From positions 1,054,001 through 1,118,000 of the forward strand of contig CAWBSE010000003.1 of assembly GCA_963791425.1 (NCBI GenBank): DNA of 64,000 nt. Direction: 5' to 3'. Made by a program: the position numbers and the translations under genes. Shown here one piece after another: positions 7,047 to 16,347 of this stretch. The notes beneath the pieces are model-generated. The model had not been told where the DNA came from. It did not search any database and saw only the letters and a program-made list of their open reading frames with translations. Positions within the stretch are counted from its first letter, which is position 1. Every line of letters starts with the position of its first letter. Origin of the DNA: DATBLE01 sp963791425. GTDB taxonomy: Bacteria > Actinomycetota > Thermoleophilia > Gaiellales > Gaiellaceae.

Positions 7047-10000
7047 GGGACGACCTTACTAGAGGCGCCGAGCGGCTTCGTCCGCTGGAGCGCGTCGGCC
7101 AGTGCCTCGGCGCGGATCGGCTTGGCGACGTAGTCGTTCATCCCCGCAGCGAAGCAGGCGTCGCGGTCCTCCTGGAGCGCGTTCGCCGTCATGGCGATGA
7201 TCCGCGGCCGTGCACCGTCGGGCCAGCGCTCGCAGATCCTGCGGGTGGTGTCGAGCCCGTCGAGCTCGGGCATCTGGACGTCCATGAGGACGACGTCGTA
7301 GGGCTGCCGCTCGAGCGCCTCGAGCGCCTCGAGCCCGTTCCCGACGACGTCGGCCCGGTAGCCCATCTTCCCGAGGAGAGCGAGTGCGACCTTCTGGTTC
7401 ACCGCGTTGTCCTCGGCGAGGAGGATGCGGAGGGTGGACGTCTCGGCGGCACCGACCGCGCCGGCGGCTGCGGCGGTTTCCTCGCCCTCCTGCGTCGCGA
7501 AGACGCGCATGAGCGCGTCGAACAGCTGTGACGCCTTCAACGGCTTCGAGAGCTGCGCCGAGAACTCCTCGGCGGTGCGTGCCTCCGGTAGCCGTCCGAG
7601 CGACGTGACGAGCACGAGCGGCAACTCCTGCAGGGTGCGGTGACGCCGGATCTCGCGTGCCAGCTCACGCCCGTCCATCTCGGGCATCAGCATGTCGAGC
7701 ACGGCGACGTCGAATCGCTCGCCCGACTCGATCAGCTCGAGCGCTCGGGCCGGCGACTCCGCCTGGACCGCGTCCATTCCCCAAGAGTGTGCCTGCCGGC
7801 TGACGATCTCGCGGTTCGTCGCGTTGTCGTCGACGACGAGCAGGCGCTTGCCCTCGATCTGCGGCTGCTCCGAGCCGACCGGGATGCGTGTAGGCACCTC
7901 GGCCTCGTTCGCCCGGAGCTCGATCCGGAAGGTCGATCCGACGCCTTGCTCGCTCTCGGCGTGCAGCGACCCGCCCATCAGCTCGGTGAGTCGCTTCGAG
8001 ATCGCGAGGCCGAGGCCCGTGCCGCCGTACCGGCGGGTAGTCGACGCGTCGACCTGGCTGAACGACTCGAACAGGCGGTTGATCCTGTCAGGCGGGATCC
8101 CGATGCCCGTGTCGCGGACGGCGACGAGGACTCGCCACACGCCGCCCCCGACCGCCTCGGCGTCGAGATCGATGACGACCTCGCCGGTTTCCGTGAACTT
8201 GACGGCGTTCGAGAGCAGGTTGAGCAGCACCTGACGCAGCCGGGCGGCGTCGCCGGCGACCCCGGCCGGCACGCCCTCGCCGACGAGGCAGCCGAGCTCG
8301 AGGTTCTTCTCGGCGGCGCGCGGCGCCACCATGTCGAGCGCGCTCTCGACGCACTCGCGGAGATCGAAGGGCTCGTTCTCCAGCTCGAGCTTGCCCGCCT
8401 CGATCTTCGAGTAGTCGAGGATGTCGTCGATCACGTGCAGGAGCGCGTCGCCGCTCGAACGGACGACCTCGGCGAACTCGCGCTGCTCCGGTGTCAGCTC
8501 GGTCCCGAGCAGCAGGCCGGTCATGCCGATCACGGCGTTCATCGGCGTCCGGATCTCGTGGCTCATCGTCGCGAGGAACGCGCTCTTCGCCTGCGTCGCC
8601 GCCTCGGCCTCCTCGCGCGCGTGCTGGAGTTCGGTGATGTCGTGGTAGATGCCGAGGAAGCCGACGCGCTCGCCGTCGGCGGTGAGCGGCACGAACATCA
8701 ACTCGACGTCGATCGGCGTTCCGTCCTTCCGCCTCCGGCGCGTGATCCGGTGTGCCCGGCCGCTGGCGAGCGCCTCGTCCGTGATCTCGCGCCCCTCCTC
8801 GCCTGCCTCACCGCCGAAGACGAGCTCGTCGATCGGCCGCCCGAGCGCCTCCTCGGCCTCGTAGCCGAAGAGCGCGGTCGCGGCCGGGTTCCAGCCGGTG
8901 ACGTGCTCGTCGGCGTCCATCTCGATCACCGCGACAGGGCTGATCCCGACGAGCGACTCGAAGTACTGCTTCTGGCGCGCGATCTCCGCGAAGAGGCGTG
9001 CGTTCTGGATCGCGACGCCGACGTTCGCGGCGAGCGTGGCGAGCAGCCGCGTGTCGGCATCGCCGTACCGTCCCTCTTCACGCGTGCTCTGCACGCTGAT
9101 CACGCCGATCGCGCGGTCGCCGGCCCAGATCGGGACTCCGAGGTAGGACTTCGACGGCGTCCCGACCGCCTCGGAGTTGTCCTCCCGGCGGTGTTGAGCA
9201 GGAGCGGCTCGCCCGACTCGATGATCTGCGAGGTGAGCCCCTCGCCGTACGCCATGGGCGGCTCGACGATGTGCTCGCCGAGCTCCCAGTTGTAGGGGAA
9301 CTCGATCGTCCCGGCGGCCTCGTCGTGCAGAGCGACGTAGGCGATGTCCGCGTCGAACGTCTCCCGCACCCGCTCGCCGACGAGGTCGATCAGGGCGTCG
9401 AGGTCGAGCTGCGTCGTGAGCGCCTGGCCGACGCTGTTCACCGTCCCGAGCTCGGCGACCCGCTGCCGGGTCTCGTGGATCAGCTGGGCGTTCTCCAGTG
9501 CAACCCCGAGGCTTCCGGCGATGGTCGAGAGGAGCCGCTGGTCGGACGGGCTGAACGCGTTCTCGTGGTCGAGGTTCTGGATCGAGATGACGCCGGTCGA
9601 CCGGCCGCCGACGACGAGCGGCTGGAAGATCGCCGAACCGTTCGAGGTCTCGCCGACGACCGATGCGGGATTGCCGTACTCGACGAGCGCCGAGTCCATG
9701 TCCTCCAGCACGGCGAGTGGTTCGCGCGCCTCCAGCACGTGCTTGCGGAAGCCGATCACCGGCATCGTCACGTTCGGGAAGTGGGTACCGCGCTCGATCT
9801 GGTAGACGAAGCGCATGAGGCCCTCGTCCTCGTCGTGGACGGCGATGTCGACGACCTGCGCGTCGAAGACCTCCCGGAGCTTCTCGCCGACGAGGTCGTA
9901 GATCGCCTGCTGGTCGAGCTCACCCGCGATCGAGTCCTGCACGCTGTTGATCAGCGCGAGCTCGGCGTTGCGCTGGCGGGTCTCGTGGACGAGCCGGGCG

Positions 10001-12555
10001 TTCTCGAGCGCGACGCTCAGGCTGCCGGCGAGGGTGACGAGCAGCCGCTGGTCGGAATCAGTGAACGCGTGCTCGCGGTCGACGTTCTGGAGGGTGATCA
10101 CGCCGGTCGCGCGCCCGCCGAGCAGGAGCGGCACGAAGAGGTCCGACTTGGGCGCGTCGCCCGCGATCACCGGCGGGTTGCCGTACCGCTCGGCGGCGGC
10201 GGCGACGTCCTCGTTGATCAGCAGGGGCTCGCCGGTCTCCATCACGTGCTTGCGGAAGCCGATCACCGGCATCGGGTCGATCTCGAGGCGCTCCCCGCGC
10301 TCGATCACGTAGGGCGAGACGAGGAGCCCGCCGGACTCGTCCGTGATCGAGATCGCGACCACCTGCGCGTCGAACACCTCGCGGATGCGCTCGCCGACGA
10401 GGTCGTAGATCGCCTGCGGGTCGAGCTCGCCGGCGATCGCCTCCTGCACGCTGTTGATCAGCGCGAGCTCGGCGTTCCGCTGCCTCGTCTCGTGGACGAG
10501 CCGCGCGTTGTCGAGCGCGACGCTGAGGCTGCCGCAGAGGGTGAGGAGGAGCCGCAGGTCGGTCTCCGAGTACGCGTTGTCGCGGTCGACGTTCTGGAGC
10601 GACACCACGCCGGTCGCCTTGCGGCCGGCGACGAGCGGCGCGAAGACGGCCGACTTGACCGGCTCCCCGCTGAGCACGTAGGGATTGCCGTAGCGGTCGG
10701 CCGCGCGCTCCATGTCCTCGTTCGCGATCAGCAGCGGCTCACGGGTCTCGATCACGTGCTTGCGGAAGCCGATCAGCGGGATCGGCTCCTCCGCGAGCCG
10801 CTCGCCACGCTCGATCACGTACGGAAAGCTCAGCAGGCCGGTCGCCTCGTCGTAGGTCGAGATGCTGACCACCTGCGCGTCGAAGACCTCCTGGAGCCTG
10901 TCCCCGATCAGGTCGTAGATCGCCTGCGGGTCGAGCTCGCCGGCGATCGCGGCCTGCACGCTGTTGATCAGCGCGAGCTCGGCGTTTCGTTGTTTGGTCT
11001 CGTGGACGAGCCGCGCGTTGTCGAGCGCGACGCCGAGGCTCCCCGCGAGCGTGCCGAGCAGCTGCACGTCGGAGTCGCTGAACGCGTGCTCGCGGTCGAG
11101 GTTCTGGAGCGAGATCCAGCCGCGGCCGCTGCTGCCGGCGGCGAGCGGCACCCAGAGCGCGGAGAGCGCAGGCTCGCCGAGGGTCTGGATGCCCCAGCTC
11201 CGCGCCGACCCCCACCATGTCCTCGTTGATCAGGAGCGGCTCCTTGAGTCTCGAGCACATGCTCGCGGAACGGCGTTCAGCGGAACCGGGCTCGTCGCCG
11301 CGGCGTACGCCGCGCTCGATCGTGTACGGGAAGCGCATCGAGCCCGGACGCGTCGTCGTAGATGCCGATGTCGACGACCTGGGCGTCGAAGACCTCCTGG
11401 ATCTTGTCGCCGACGATGTCGTAGATCGCCTGCAGCTCGAGCTCGCCGGCGAGCGCCTCCTGGACGCTGTTGATCAGCGCGAGCTCGGCGTTGCGCTGGC
11501 GGGTCTCGTGGACGAGGCGGGCGTTGTCGAGCGCGACGCTGAGGCTGCCGGCGATCGTCGTCAGGAGCCGCAGGTCGGCGTCGCTGAACGCGTGGAAGCG
11601 GTCCAGGTTCTGGAGCGAGATCACGCCCGTCGCCCGGCTCGCCGACGACGAGCGGGACGAAGAGCGCCGACTTCACCGGCTCGCCCGAGAGCACGAACGG
11701 GTTCCCGTAGCGCTCGGCGACCTCCGGCGTGCTCTCGGCGATGACGAGCGGCTCGCGTGTCTCCATCGCGTGCTTGCGGAAGCCGATCAGCTCGATCGGC
11801 TCGTCCGCGAAGCGCACGCCACGCTCGATCGTGTACGGGAAGCGGATCAGCCCGGCCGCCTCGTCGTAGATCGCGATGTCGACGACCTGCGCGTCGAAGA
11901 CCTCCTGGATCTTGTCGCCGACGACGTCGTAGATCGCCTGCAGCTCGAGCTCGCCGGCGAGCGCGGCCTGGACGCTGTTGATCAGCGCGAGCTCGGCGTT
12001 GCGCTGCCGGGTCTCCTCGATCGCGCGGGCTCGCGAGAGCGCCGAGCCGACGTGCTGGCCGACGAACGCGAGCAGGTCGCGGTCCTCCTCGGTGTACTGG
12101 TGCTCGGCCGAGTAGGACTGGACGACCAGCGCGCCGATCGTCGTCTCCTCGGCGCGGAGCGGGACGCCGACCCAGACCGACTGCTCGGTCATCACCCCGA
12201 CCACCTCGATCTCACCCTGGGCGATCAGCTCGAGCTGCCGGGCGCGCGGGAGCAGCTGCGGCTCGCCCGTCCGCAGGACGTACGCGGTCATCCCGCGTGC
12301 GTCCCCCTCGCCGAAGGCGTCCCACTTGTTCGGGTCGGGGATGTCGTCGTCGAGCTCGTCGACGTAGTACGGCCAGCTGATCAGCCGGCGCTCCTCGTCG
12401 TAGAGGGCGATGAAGAAATTGGCCGCGTACATCAGCTCGCCGACGATCCCGTGCACCGCGGCGTAAAACTCCTGCATGTCCTGCGCGGCGCCCGCGAGCT
12501 CCGCGATCCGGTAGAGCGCACCCTGGACCTTCGCTGCGTCCCGTTGCCCGCTCAT
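7043..12555 (-). CDS. Giant hybrid histidine kinase, 7 GAF-PAS-HisKA-HATPase-REC-REC (six frameshifts)
   Basis: One locus of about 1,835 codons, broken into pieces by single-base frameshifts near 11636, 11340, 11272, 11244, 11211 and 9184. The ATG at 12555 overlaps the cyclase stop (ATGA). An N-terminal GAF (about 12550-12030) is followed by six GAF units, each joined by a VHETRQRNAELALINSVQ helical linker. A PAS domain (8960-8630), HisKA with phospho-His in FLATMSHEIRTPMNAVIG (about 8560), an ATPase domain with GTGLGLAI, and two receiver domains (DMLMPEMDG and DVQMPELDG) follow. It likely senses small ligands or redox and signals through the Hpt and receiver-cyclase genes upstream. Most breaks are cured by changing a short homopolymer, so the protein is probably intact. 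Confidence 0.8.
9400..12020 (-). repeat. Tandem GAF-domain array, period about 510 bp
   Basis: Six consecutive coding units start with INSVQ-type motifs near 11980, 11470, 10960, 10450, 9950 and 9430. Each unit is about 170 codons: a linker helix ending INSVQ, AGELxxQAIYDxVGxxxxEVFDAQVV, a GFRKHxxETxEPLL block and the GxISLQNxDxxxAFSD block. Units 3-5 are closest to each other; the last (starting VNSVGQALTTQLD) is the most diverged. The array would be prone to unequal crossing-over and to misassembly. Confidence 0.85.
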
Positions 12556-13580
12556 GCGACCGAGTAGACGTTGACGCCGACGCTCTTGCCCTTCAGGACG
12601 AGCTCGCCCTCGGACTGGACGGGGATCTCGCCGTTCAGCCCCTGCCGCGTGTACTCGTCGATCAGGATCGGGCGGCCGAGCTCCTTCGTGTGCGACTCGA
12701 GCCGCGCCGCAAGGTTCACGGTGTCGCCGACGCACGTGTACGTCGCGCGCTGCTGGGTGCCGGTGTATCCGGCGATCACCTGCCCCGAGGCGATGCCCAC
12801 GCCGATCTTGATCTGCACCCGCCGGAGCGCCGCCTGGTCGTGGTTGAAGAGGTCGATCAGCTCGATCATCTGCCTCCCGGCCCGCACCGCCTGCAGGCGG
12901 AAGTCCGGCGCCGGCACGGGCGCCCCGAAGATCGCCATCAACCCGTCGCCGACCATCTGGTTGACGATCCCGCCGTGGCCGCCGATCGCGTCCATCATCA
13001 GCATGTAGTAGTCGTTCAGGAGCTCGATCGTCTCGGTCGGGCCCTGCGCCTCGGCGATGCTCGTGAACGAGCGGATGTCGCAGAACATCGCCGCCGCCTC
13101 GACGAACTTCCCGCCGAGCGAGAAGCCCGACGTCAGCAGGTCCTCGGCGACCTCGCGCGTGGCGAACTTGCTGATCAGCTCGCGCTGCTGGTCGTGCAGG
13201 CGCTTGCGCTCGAGGCTCGACTGGACCCGGGCCTTGAGCATGACCGGGTTGACCGGCTTCGTCAGGTAGTCCTCGGCGCCCATCTCGATGCACCTGACCA
13301 CACTGTCGAGCTCGTCGAGCGCGGAGGTCATGATCACCGGGACTTCCCGGAGGTGCGGATCGCCCTTCATCGCGGCGAGCACCTCGTAGCCGTCGACCTC
13401 CGGCATCTCCACGTCGAGCAGCATCAGGTCGAACCCGCCCTGCCCGAGCACGTCGAGCGCCTCGCGCCCGTTCTCGGCGATCTCGACCGTGTGCCCCTGC
13501 TGCTCCAGCGTCCGGCGGAGGAGCAGGCCGTTCACGCGGTTGTCGTCCACCACCAGGACGCGCCCGGCGGCGCTGTTCAC
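12552..13580 (-). CDS. Response regulator with class III nucleotide cyclase output
   Basis: A 342-residue protein. Residues 6-125 form a receiver domain with the acidic pair in LVVDDN, phospho-acceptor Asp56 in LMLLDVEMPE, and the conserved Lys in DYLTKP. Residues 165-340 form a class III cyclase catalytic domain: AAMFCDIRSFTSIAE (metal Asp), VNQMVGDGLMAIFGAP (second metal Asp), and VGDTVNLAARLES. It should make cAMP or cGMP when phosphorylated, with the hybrid kinase and Hpt as likely partners. It starts at GTG 13580, overlapping the Hpt stop, and ends overlapping the kinase start, so the three are translationally coupled. Confidence 0.87.
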   Translation of the reverse strand: MNSAAGRVLVVDDNRVNGLLLRRTLEQQGHTVEIAENGREALDVLGQGGFDLMLLDVEMPEVDGYEVLAAMKGDPHLREVPVIMTSALDELDSVVRCIEMGAEDYLTKPVNPVMLKARVQSSLERKRLHDQQRELISKFATREVAEDLLTSGFSLGGKFVEAAAMFCDIRSFTSIAEAQGPTETIELLNDYYMLMMDAIGGHGGIVNQMVGDGLMAIFGAPVPAPDFRLQAVRAGRQMIELIDLFNHDQAALRRVQIKIGVGIASGQVIAGYTGTQQRATYTCVGDTVNLAARLESHTKELGRPILIDEYTRQGLNGEIPVQSEGELVLKGKSVGVNVYSVA

Positions 13581-13909
13581 CCCTGCAGCTCCCCGGCGAC
13601 GAGGGCGTACTCGGCGTCGATCCGGTCGGCGAGCCCGGGCGCACCCGACAGGTCGCCGGTTCTGGCGAGCTCCTCGAGCTCGCGGCTGAGCTCCGCCAGC
13701 CGGGTCGCGCCGAAGGTCGCGCCGTTCGACTTCAGCGTGTGCGCCGCGCGGCGCACCTCGTCCACGTCGCCGGCGCGGAGCGACGCCAACAACGCCGGCG
13801 CGTCGGCCAGGAACGTCTCGACGAGATCGGCGACGAGCTCGTCCCCGCCGATCTCCCGCAGGCCGTCGAGTGCAGCCGGATCGATCCGTGGTTCGCCCTC
13901 GGTTCCCAT
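13577..13909 (-). CDS. Histidine phosphotransfer (Hpt) domain protein
   Basis: A 110-residue stand-alone Hpt protein with the phospho-acceptor His57 in the RRAAHTLKSNGATFGA motif and helices typical of the four-helix bundle (LVETFLADAPALLASLRAGD, LAELSRELEELA). It would carry phosphate between the receiver domains of the hybrid kinase and the receiver-cyclase. It is the first gene of the three-gene signalling operon and is divergent from the secreted-protein genes at 14123. Confidence 0.88.
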   Translation of the reverse strand: MGTEGEPRIDPAALDGLREIGGDELVADLVETFLADAPALLASLRAGDVDEVRRAAHTLKSNGATFGATRLAELSRELEELARTGDLSGAPGLADRIDAEYALVAGELQG

Positions 13910-13989
13910 ACCGAGCAGCCTAAACCCGTGCTGACGGGTCGGGTAGTGCGAGCGCGCGTTGCATCGCCGCCGGGGGGACGGGGACCGAC

Positions 13990-14005
13990 GGTAAAGATTC
14001 GGTAA
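13990..14005 (+). promoter_or_regulatory. 16-bp direct-repeat element shared with the sigma gene promoter
   Basis: GGTAAAGATTCGGTAA holds two GGTAA half-sites 11 bases apart. The same element, with one difference, lies at 19631-19646 upstream of the ECF sigma gene. Here it is about 118 bases upstream of the ATG at 14123. An 11-base half-site period is typical of OmpR/PhoB-type regulators. That the element is a binding site is an inference. Confidence 0.45.
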
Positions 14006-14122
14006 GGACAGGCGGCTGACCGAAGGGATCGACGGTCGCCTCGCTCCCTTCTTCTATTGGCAACTGCCCAGACCTCGGCCGATCCCGGCGGAGGCGGCAG
14101 CCATGTAGGGGAAGGAGACCCA

Positions 14123-14737
14123 ATGAAACGCTGGCATGCCCTGGCAATCTCAATCGTCGTTGCCGCCGCGGCGGTCACCGGTCTCGTCGCCGCTTCGAGG
14201 ACGACTGCTCTCGGCGCCAAGACAGCGACCAGCGACGACGGTCGCACGCTCGACGATCGTGAAGCACCGCGAGCACTGGACCGGTGGGAGGCCTCGCTGC
14301 ACAAGTCCCTCGCGAGCAAGCCGCCGAAGCTGCCGAAGGTTCCTCACTACCCGACGGTCTACATCCCGTCCGTGCCGGCCTATTCGCCCGCCCCGGCGGC
14401 GGCGCCGCAGCAGATGGTCGTGGCGACGCAACCGACGCGGGTGGCGCCTGCCACCAAGCCGGTAATCCACAAGCCGACGCCCGTGCCGCCCAAGCCACAC
14501 CGCCGGCGGGTGGTGAAGCCGGCACCGGCTCAGCCGATCTTCGATCCAACGCCTGCCCCCCCGACCGCTCCGGCAGCCGCTCCGCAGCCGCCCGTAGCGG
14601 CGCCCGTCCCGGCGCCGGTCCCGGAACAGCCCCCGGCTGATCCACCGGCCGATCCGTCGGCTGGAGGCGGCGGCGGCCACGGTGGCGGCGGTGACGGCGG
14701 TGGCGGCGGTGACGGTGGGGGAGGTGGCCGCGATTAG
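14123..14737 (+). CDS. Secreted or membrane-tethered Pro/Gly-rich protein
   Basis: A 204-residue protein starting at ATG 14123 after a good AAGGAGA site. Residues 6-25 (ALAISIVVAAAAVTGLVAAS) are a signal or anchor segment. Residues 60-175 are Pro-, Ala- and Lys-rich (KPPKLPKVPHYPTVYIPSVP) with many PxP steps, and the last 30 residues are almost all Gly with a few Asp and His. There is no catalytic domain and no flavinylation motif (SGAT/SGAS) that ApbE could use. It likely spans or coats the cell wall. It opens the redox operon and is separated by 33 bases from the next gene. Confidence 0.6.
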   Translation: MKRWHALAISIVVAAAAVTGLVAASRTTALGAKTATSDDGRTLDDREAPRALDRWEASLHKSLASKPPKLPKVPHYPTVYIPSVPAYSPAPAAAPQQMVVATQPTRVAPATKPVIHKPTPVPPKPHRRRVVKPAPAQPIFDPTPAPPTAPAAAPQPPVAAPVPAPVPEQPPADPPADPSAGGGGGHGGGGDGGGGGDGGGGGRD

Positions 14738-14770
14738 CAGGCCGGCAACCCATAGACAAGGAGAACCGAG

Positions 14771-15466
14771 ATGAAGAATCACATTGTCCGTTTGTACGGC
14801 CTCGCGATCGGCCTGCTGATCTTCTTCGTCGCCTGGGCGGTGATCGCCGCCCACCCCTGGGCGGCCGCGGCGAAGCAGACCGTCGACCCGCGCCTGGCGG
14901 CACTCACGGCCAGGGAGCATCGGCTGAAGCACCAGGGGGTTGTCGTACGGCAGGTCCTGAAGCGCCGCTGGCAGCGCTTCGACGTGCAGTACCGGCGGCG
15001 CCAGCTCGAGATCAGGGCCGCCAAGGCGCGGTACGACCAGGAGCTCGCCGCAGCAAGCTCGGCGCAGGCCCGCATCAACTACATCCACGCGGCCGAAGCC
15101 GCCGCCGCAGCGCGCGCCGCGGCCTCGTACCAGCTCGCCTCGCGCACAGTTCCCGCCCAGACCACGACGAGCTCGCCGTCGGTGTCCGCTTCGGCGGCGG
15201 CGCCCGCCCGCCCGGGCACGCCGGCTCCGGCCAGGCCGTCCACACCGGCGGTCACGGCACGTGCGCCGAGGCCCGGCTCCAGGCCGGCTCCCGCTCCAGC
15301 GCCGACCGCGGCTCCAGGGCCTGCACCGGCTCCGGCGCCCGCATCTGCGCCGCCCCCGCCCCCTCCGCCGCCTCCGCCTCCGCCTCCGCCTCCTCCTCCG
15401 CCTCCCCCGGTGCACAGCGGTGGCGGTGGCGGCGGCGGTTCGCACAGCTCGGGGAAGCCGCATTGA
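14771..15466 (+). CDS. Membrane-anchored coiled-coil protein with polyproline tail
   Basis: A 231-residue protein with a membrane segment at residues 8-32 (RLYGLAIGLLIFFVAWAVIA), then a charged helical stretch rich in Arg and Gln (QVLKRRWQRFDVQYRRRQLE) likely to be a coiled coil. A Pro/Ala/Ser region, an uninterrupted run of about 20 prolines (codons near 15350-15410) and a Gly/Ser/His end follow. It resembles the upstream gene in layout and probably pairs with it at the cell surface. It has its own AAGGAG site, and its stop overlaps the TTG start of apbE. No enzyme domain was seen. Confidence 0.6.
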   Translation: MKNHIVRLYGLAIGLLIFFVAWAVIAAHPWAAAAKQTVDPRLAALTAREHRLKHQGVVVRQVLKRRWQRFDVQYRRRQLEIRAAKARYDQELAAASSAQARINYIHAAEAAAAARAAASYQLASRTVPAQTTTSSPSVSASAAAPARPGTPAPARPSTPAVTARAPRPGSRPAPAPAPTAAPGPAPAPAPASAPPPPPPPPPPPPPPPPPPPPVHSGGGGGGGSHSSGKPH

Positions 15467-16347
15467 TCCGGCACGCGTTCACCACGATGGGCATCACGGT
15501 CGAGTGCTTCCTCGACGCGGCGCCCTCTCCGGAAGCGTGGACCTCGCTCTGGGCGGTGGAGGATGAGTTCCACCGCCTGGACGGGCTGCTCTCGCGTTTC
15601 AAGCCGGATTCGGAGCTCTCGCGGCTGAACGAGCGCGGCTCGCTCGTGGTCGGTCCCGATCTCCTGAGAGTGACGGAGCTCGGCCTCCAGGCCCGGGAGC
15701 GGACGGGCGGTAGAGTCGACCCCACCGTGCACGACGCGGTCGTGGCCGCTGGGTACGACAGAACGTTCGAAGAGCTGCCTCCCGACCGTCCGGACGGGCA
15801 ACTGCAGACGCTCGTCCGGTGCGGCGGCGGGGTCAGGGTCGACCGACGGCTCGGCCTCGTCGAGCTCGAGCCCGACGTTCGCCTCGACTTCGGGGGGATC
15901 GCCAAGGGCGACGCGGTCGACCGGGCGTGCGACATCCTCGCCCAGACCGGCCCGTGCTTCGTCAGCGGAGGCGGCGACCTCGCCGTCCGTGGCGTGCCCG
16001 AAGCGGGGTTCTGGCCGGTCGACGTCGAGACCACCGACGGCACCGTCCACTTCGAGCTCACAGCCGGCGCGGTCGCGACGTCCGGACGGGACTTCACGCG
16101 CTGGCGCAGGGCCGGCCGGGAGTTCCACCACCTGATCGACCCGTCCACCGGTCTGCCGGCAGAGACCGGCCTGCTCCGGGTCACGGTCGTCGCGGGTTCG
16201 GCGGTCGAGGGCGAGATCATGGCGAAGGCCCTCTTCCTCGCCGGCGTCGACGAGGCCGTTCGCGAGGCCGACGAACTCGGCGTCCCGGCCGTCCTCGTCA
16301 CGGAGGACGGCCGGACACTCTGGGCAGGGGGGCTCGAGCGGCCATGA
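15463..16347 (+). CDS. apbE: FAD:protein FMN transferase (ApbE family)
   Basis: A 294-residue ApbE-type flavin transferase that attaches FMN covalently to Thr or Ser of target proteins outside the cytoplasm, using FAD and Mg2+. It shows the FAD-binding region with LDFGGIAKGDAVDRA, the GGGDLAVRG turn, and the HHLIDPSTGLPA motif near residues 222-233. An obvious signal peptide is lacking, so it may act in the cytoplasm or leave by another route. The start is TTG 15463, overlapping the previous stop. Its expected substrate, an FMN-binding-domain protein, was not found nearby. Confidence 0.85.
   Translation: MIRHAFTTMGITVECFLDAAPSPEAWTSLWAVEDEFHRLDGLLSRFKPDSELSRLNERGSLVVGPDLLRVTELGLQARERTGGRVDPTVHDAVVAAGYDRTFEELPPDRPDGQLQTLVRCGGGVRVDRRLGLVELEPDVRLDFGGIAKGDAVDRACDILAQTGPCFVSGGGDLAVRGVPEAGFWPVDVETTDGTVHFELTAGAVATSGRDFTRWRRAGREFHHLIDPSTGLPAETGLLRVTVVAGSAVEGEIMAKALFLAGVDEAVREADELGVPAVLVTEDGRTLWAGGLERP

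Noticed and set aside
9400..12020. CRISPR-like or other non-coding tandem repeat
   Set aside because: The repeats are about 510 bp, imperfect, and conserve GAF-domain protein sequence, so they are coding.
15350..15412. CCN trinucleotide repeat as a phase-variable tract
   Set aside because: Codons vary (CCC, CCG, CCT) and the tract is in a low-complexity Pro-rich protein, so slippage would only change length by whole prolines.
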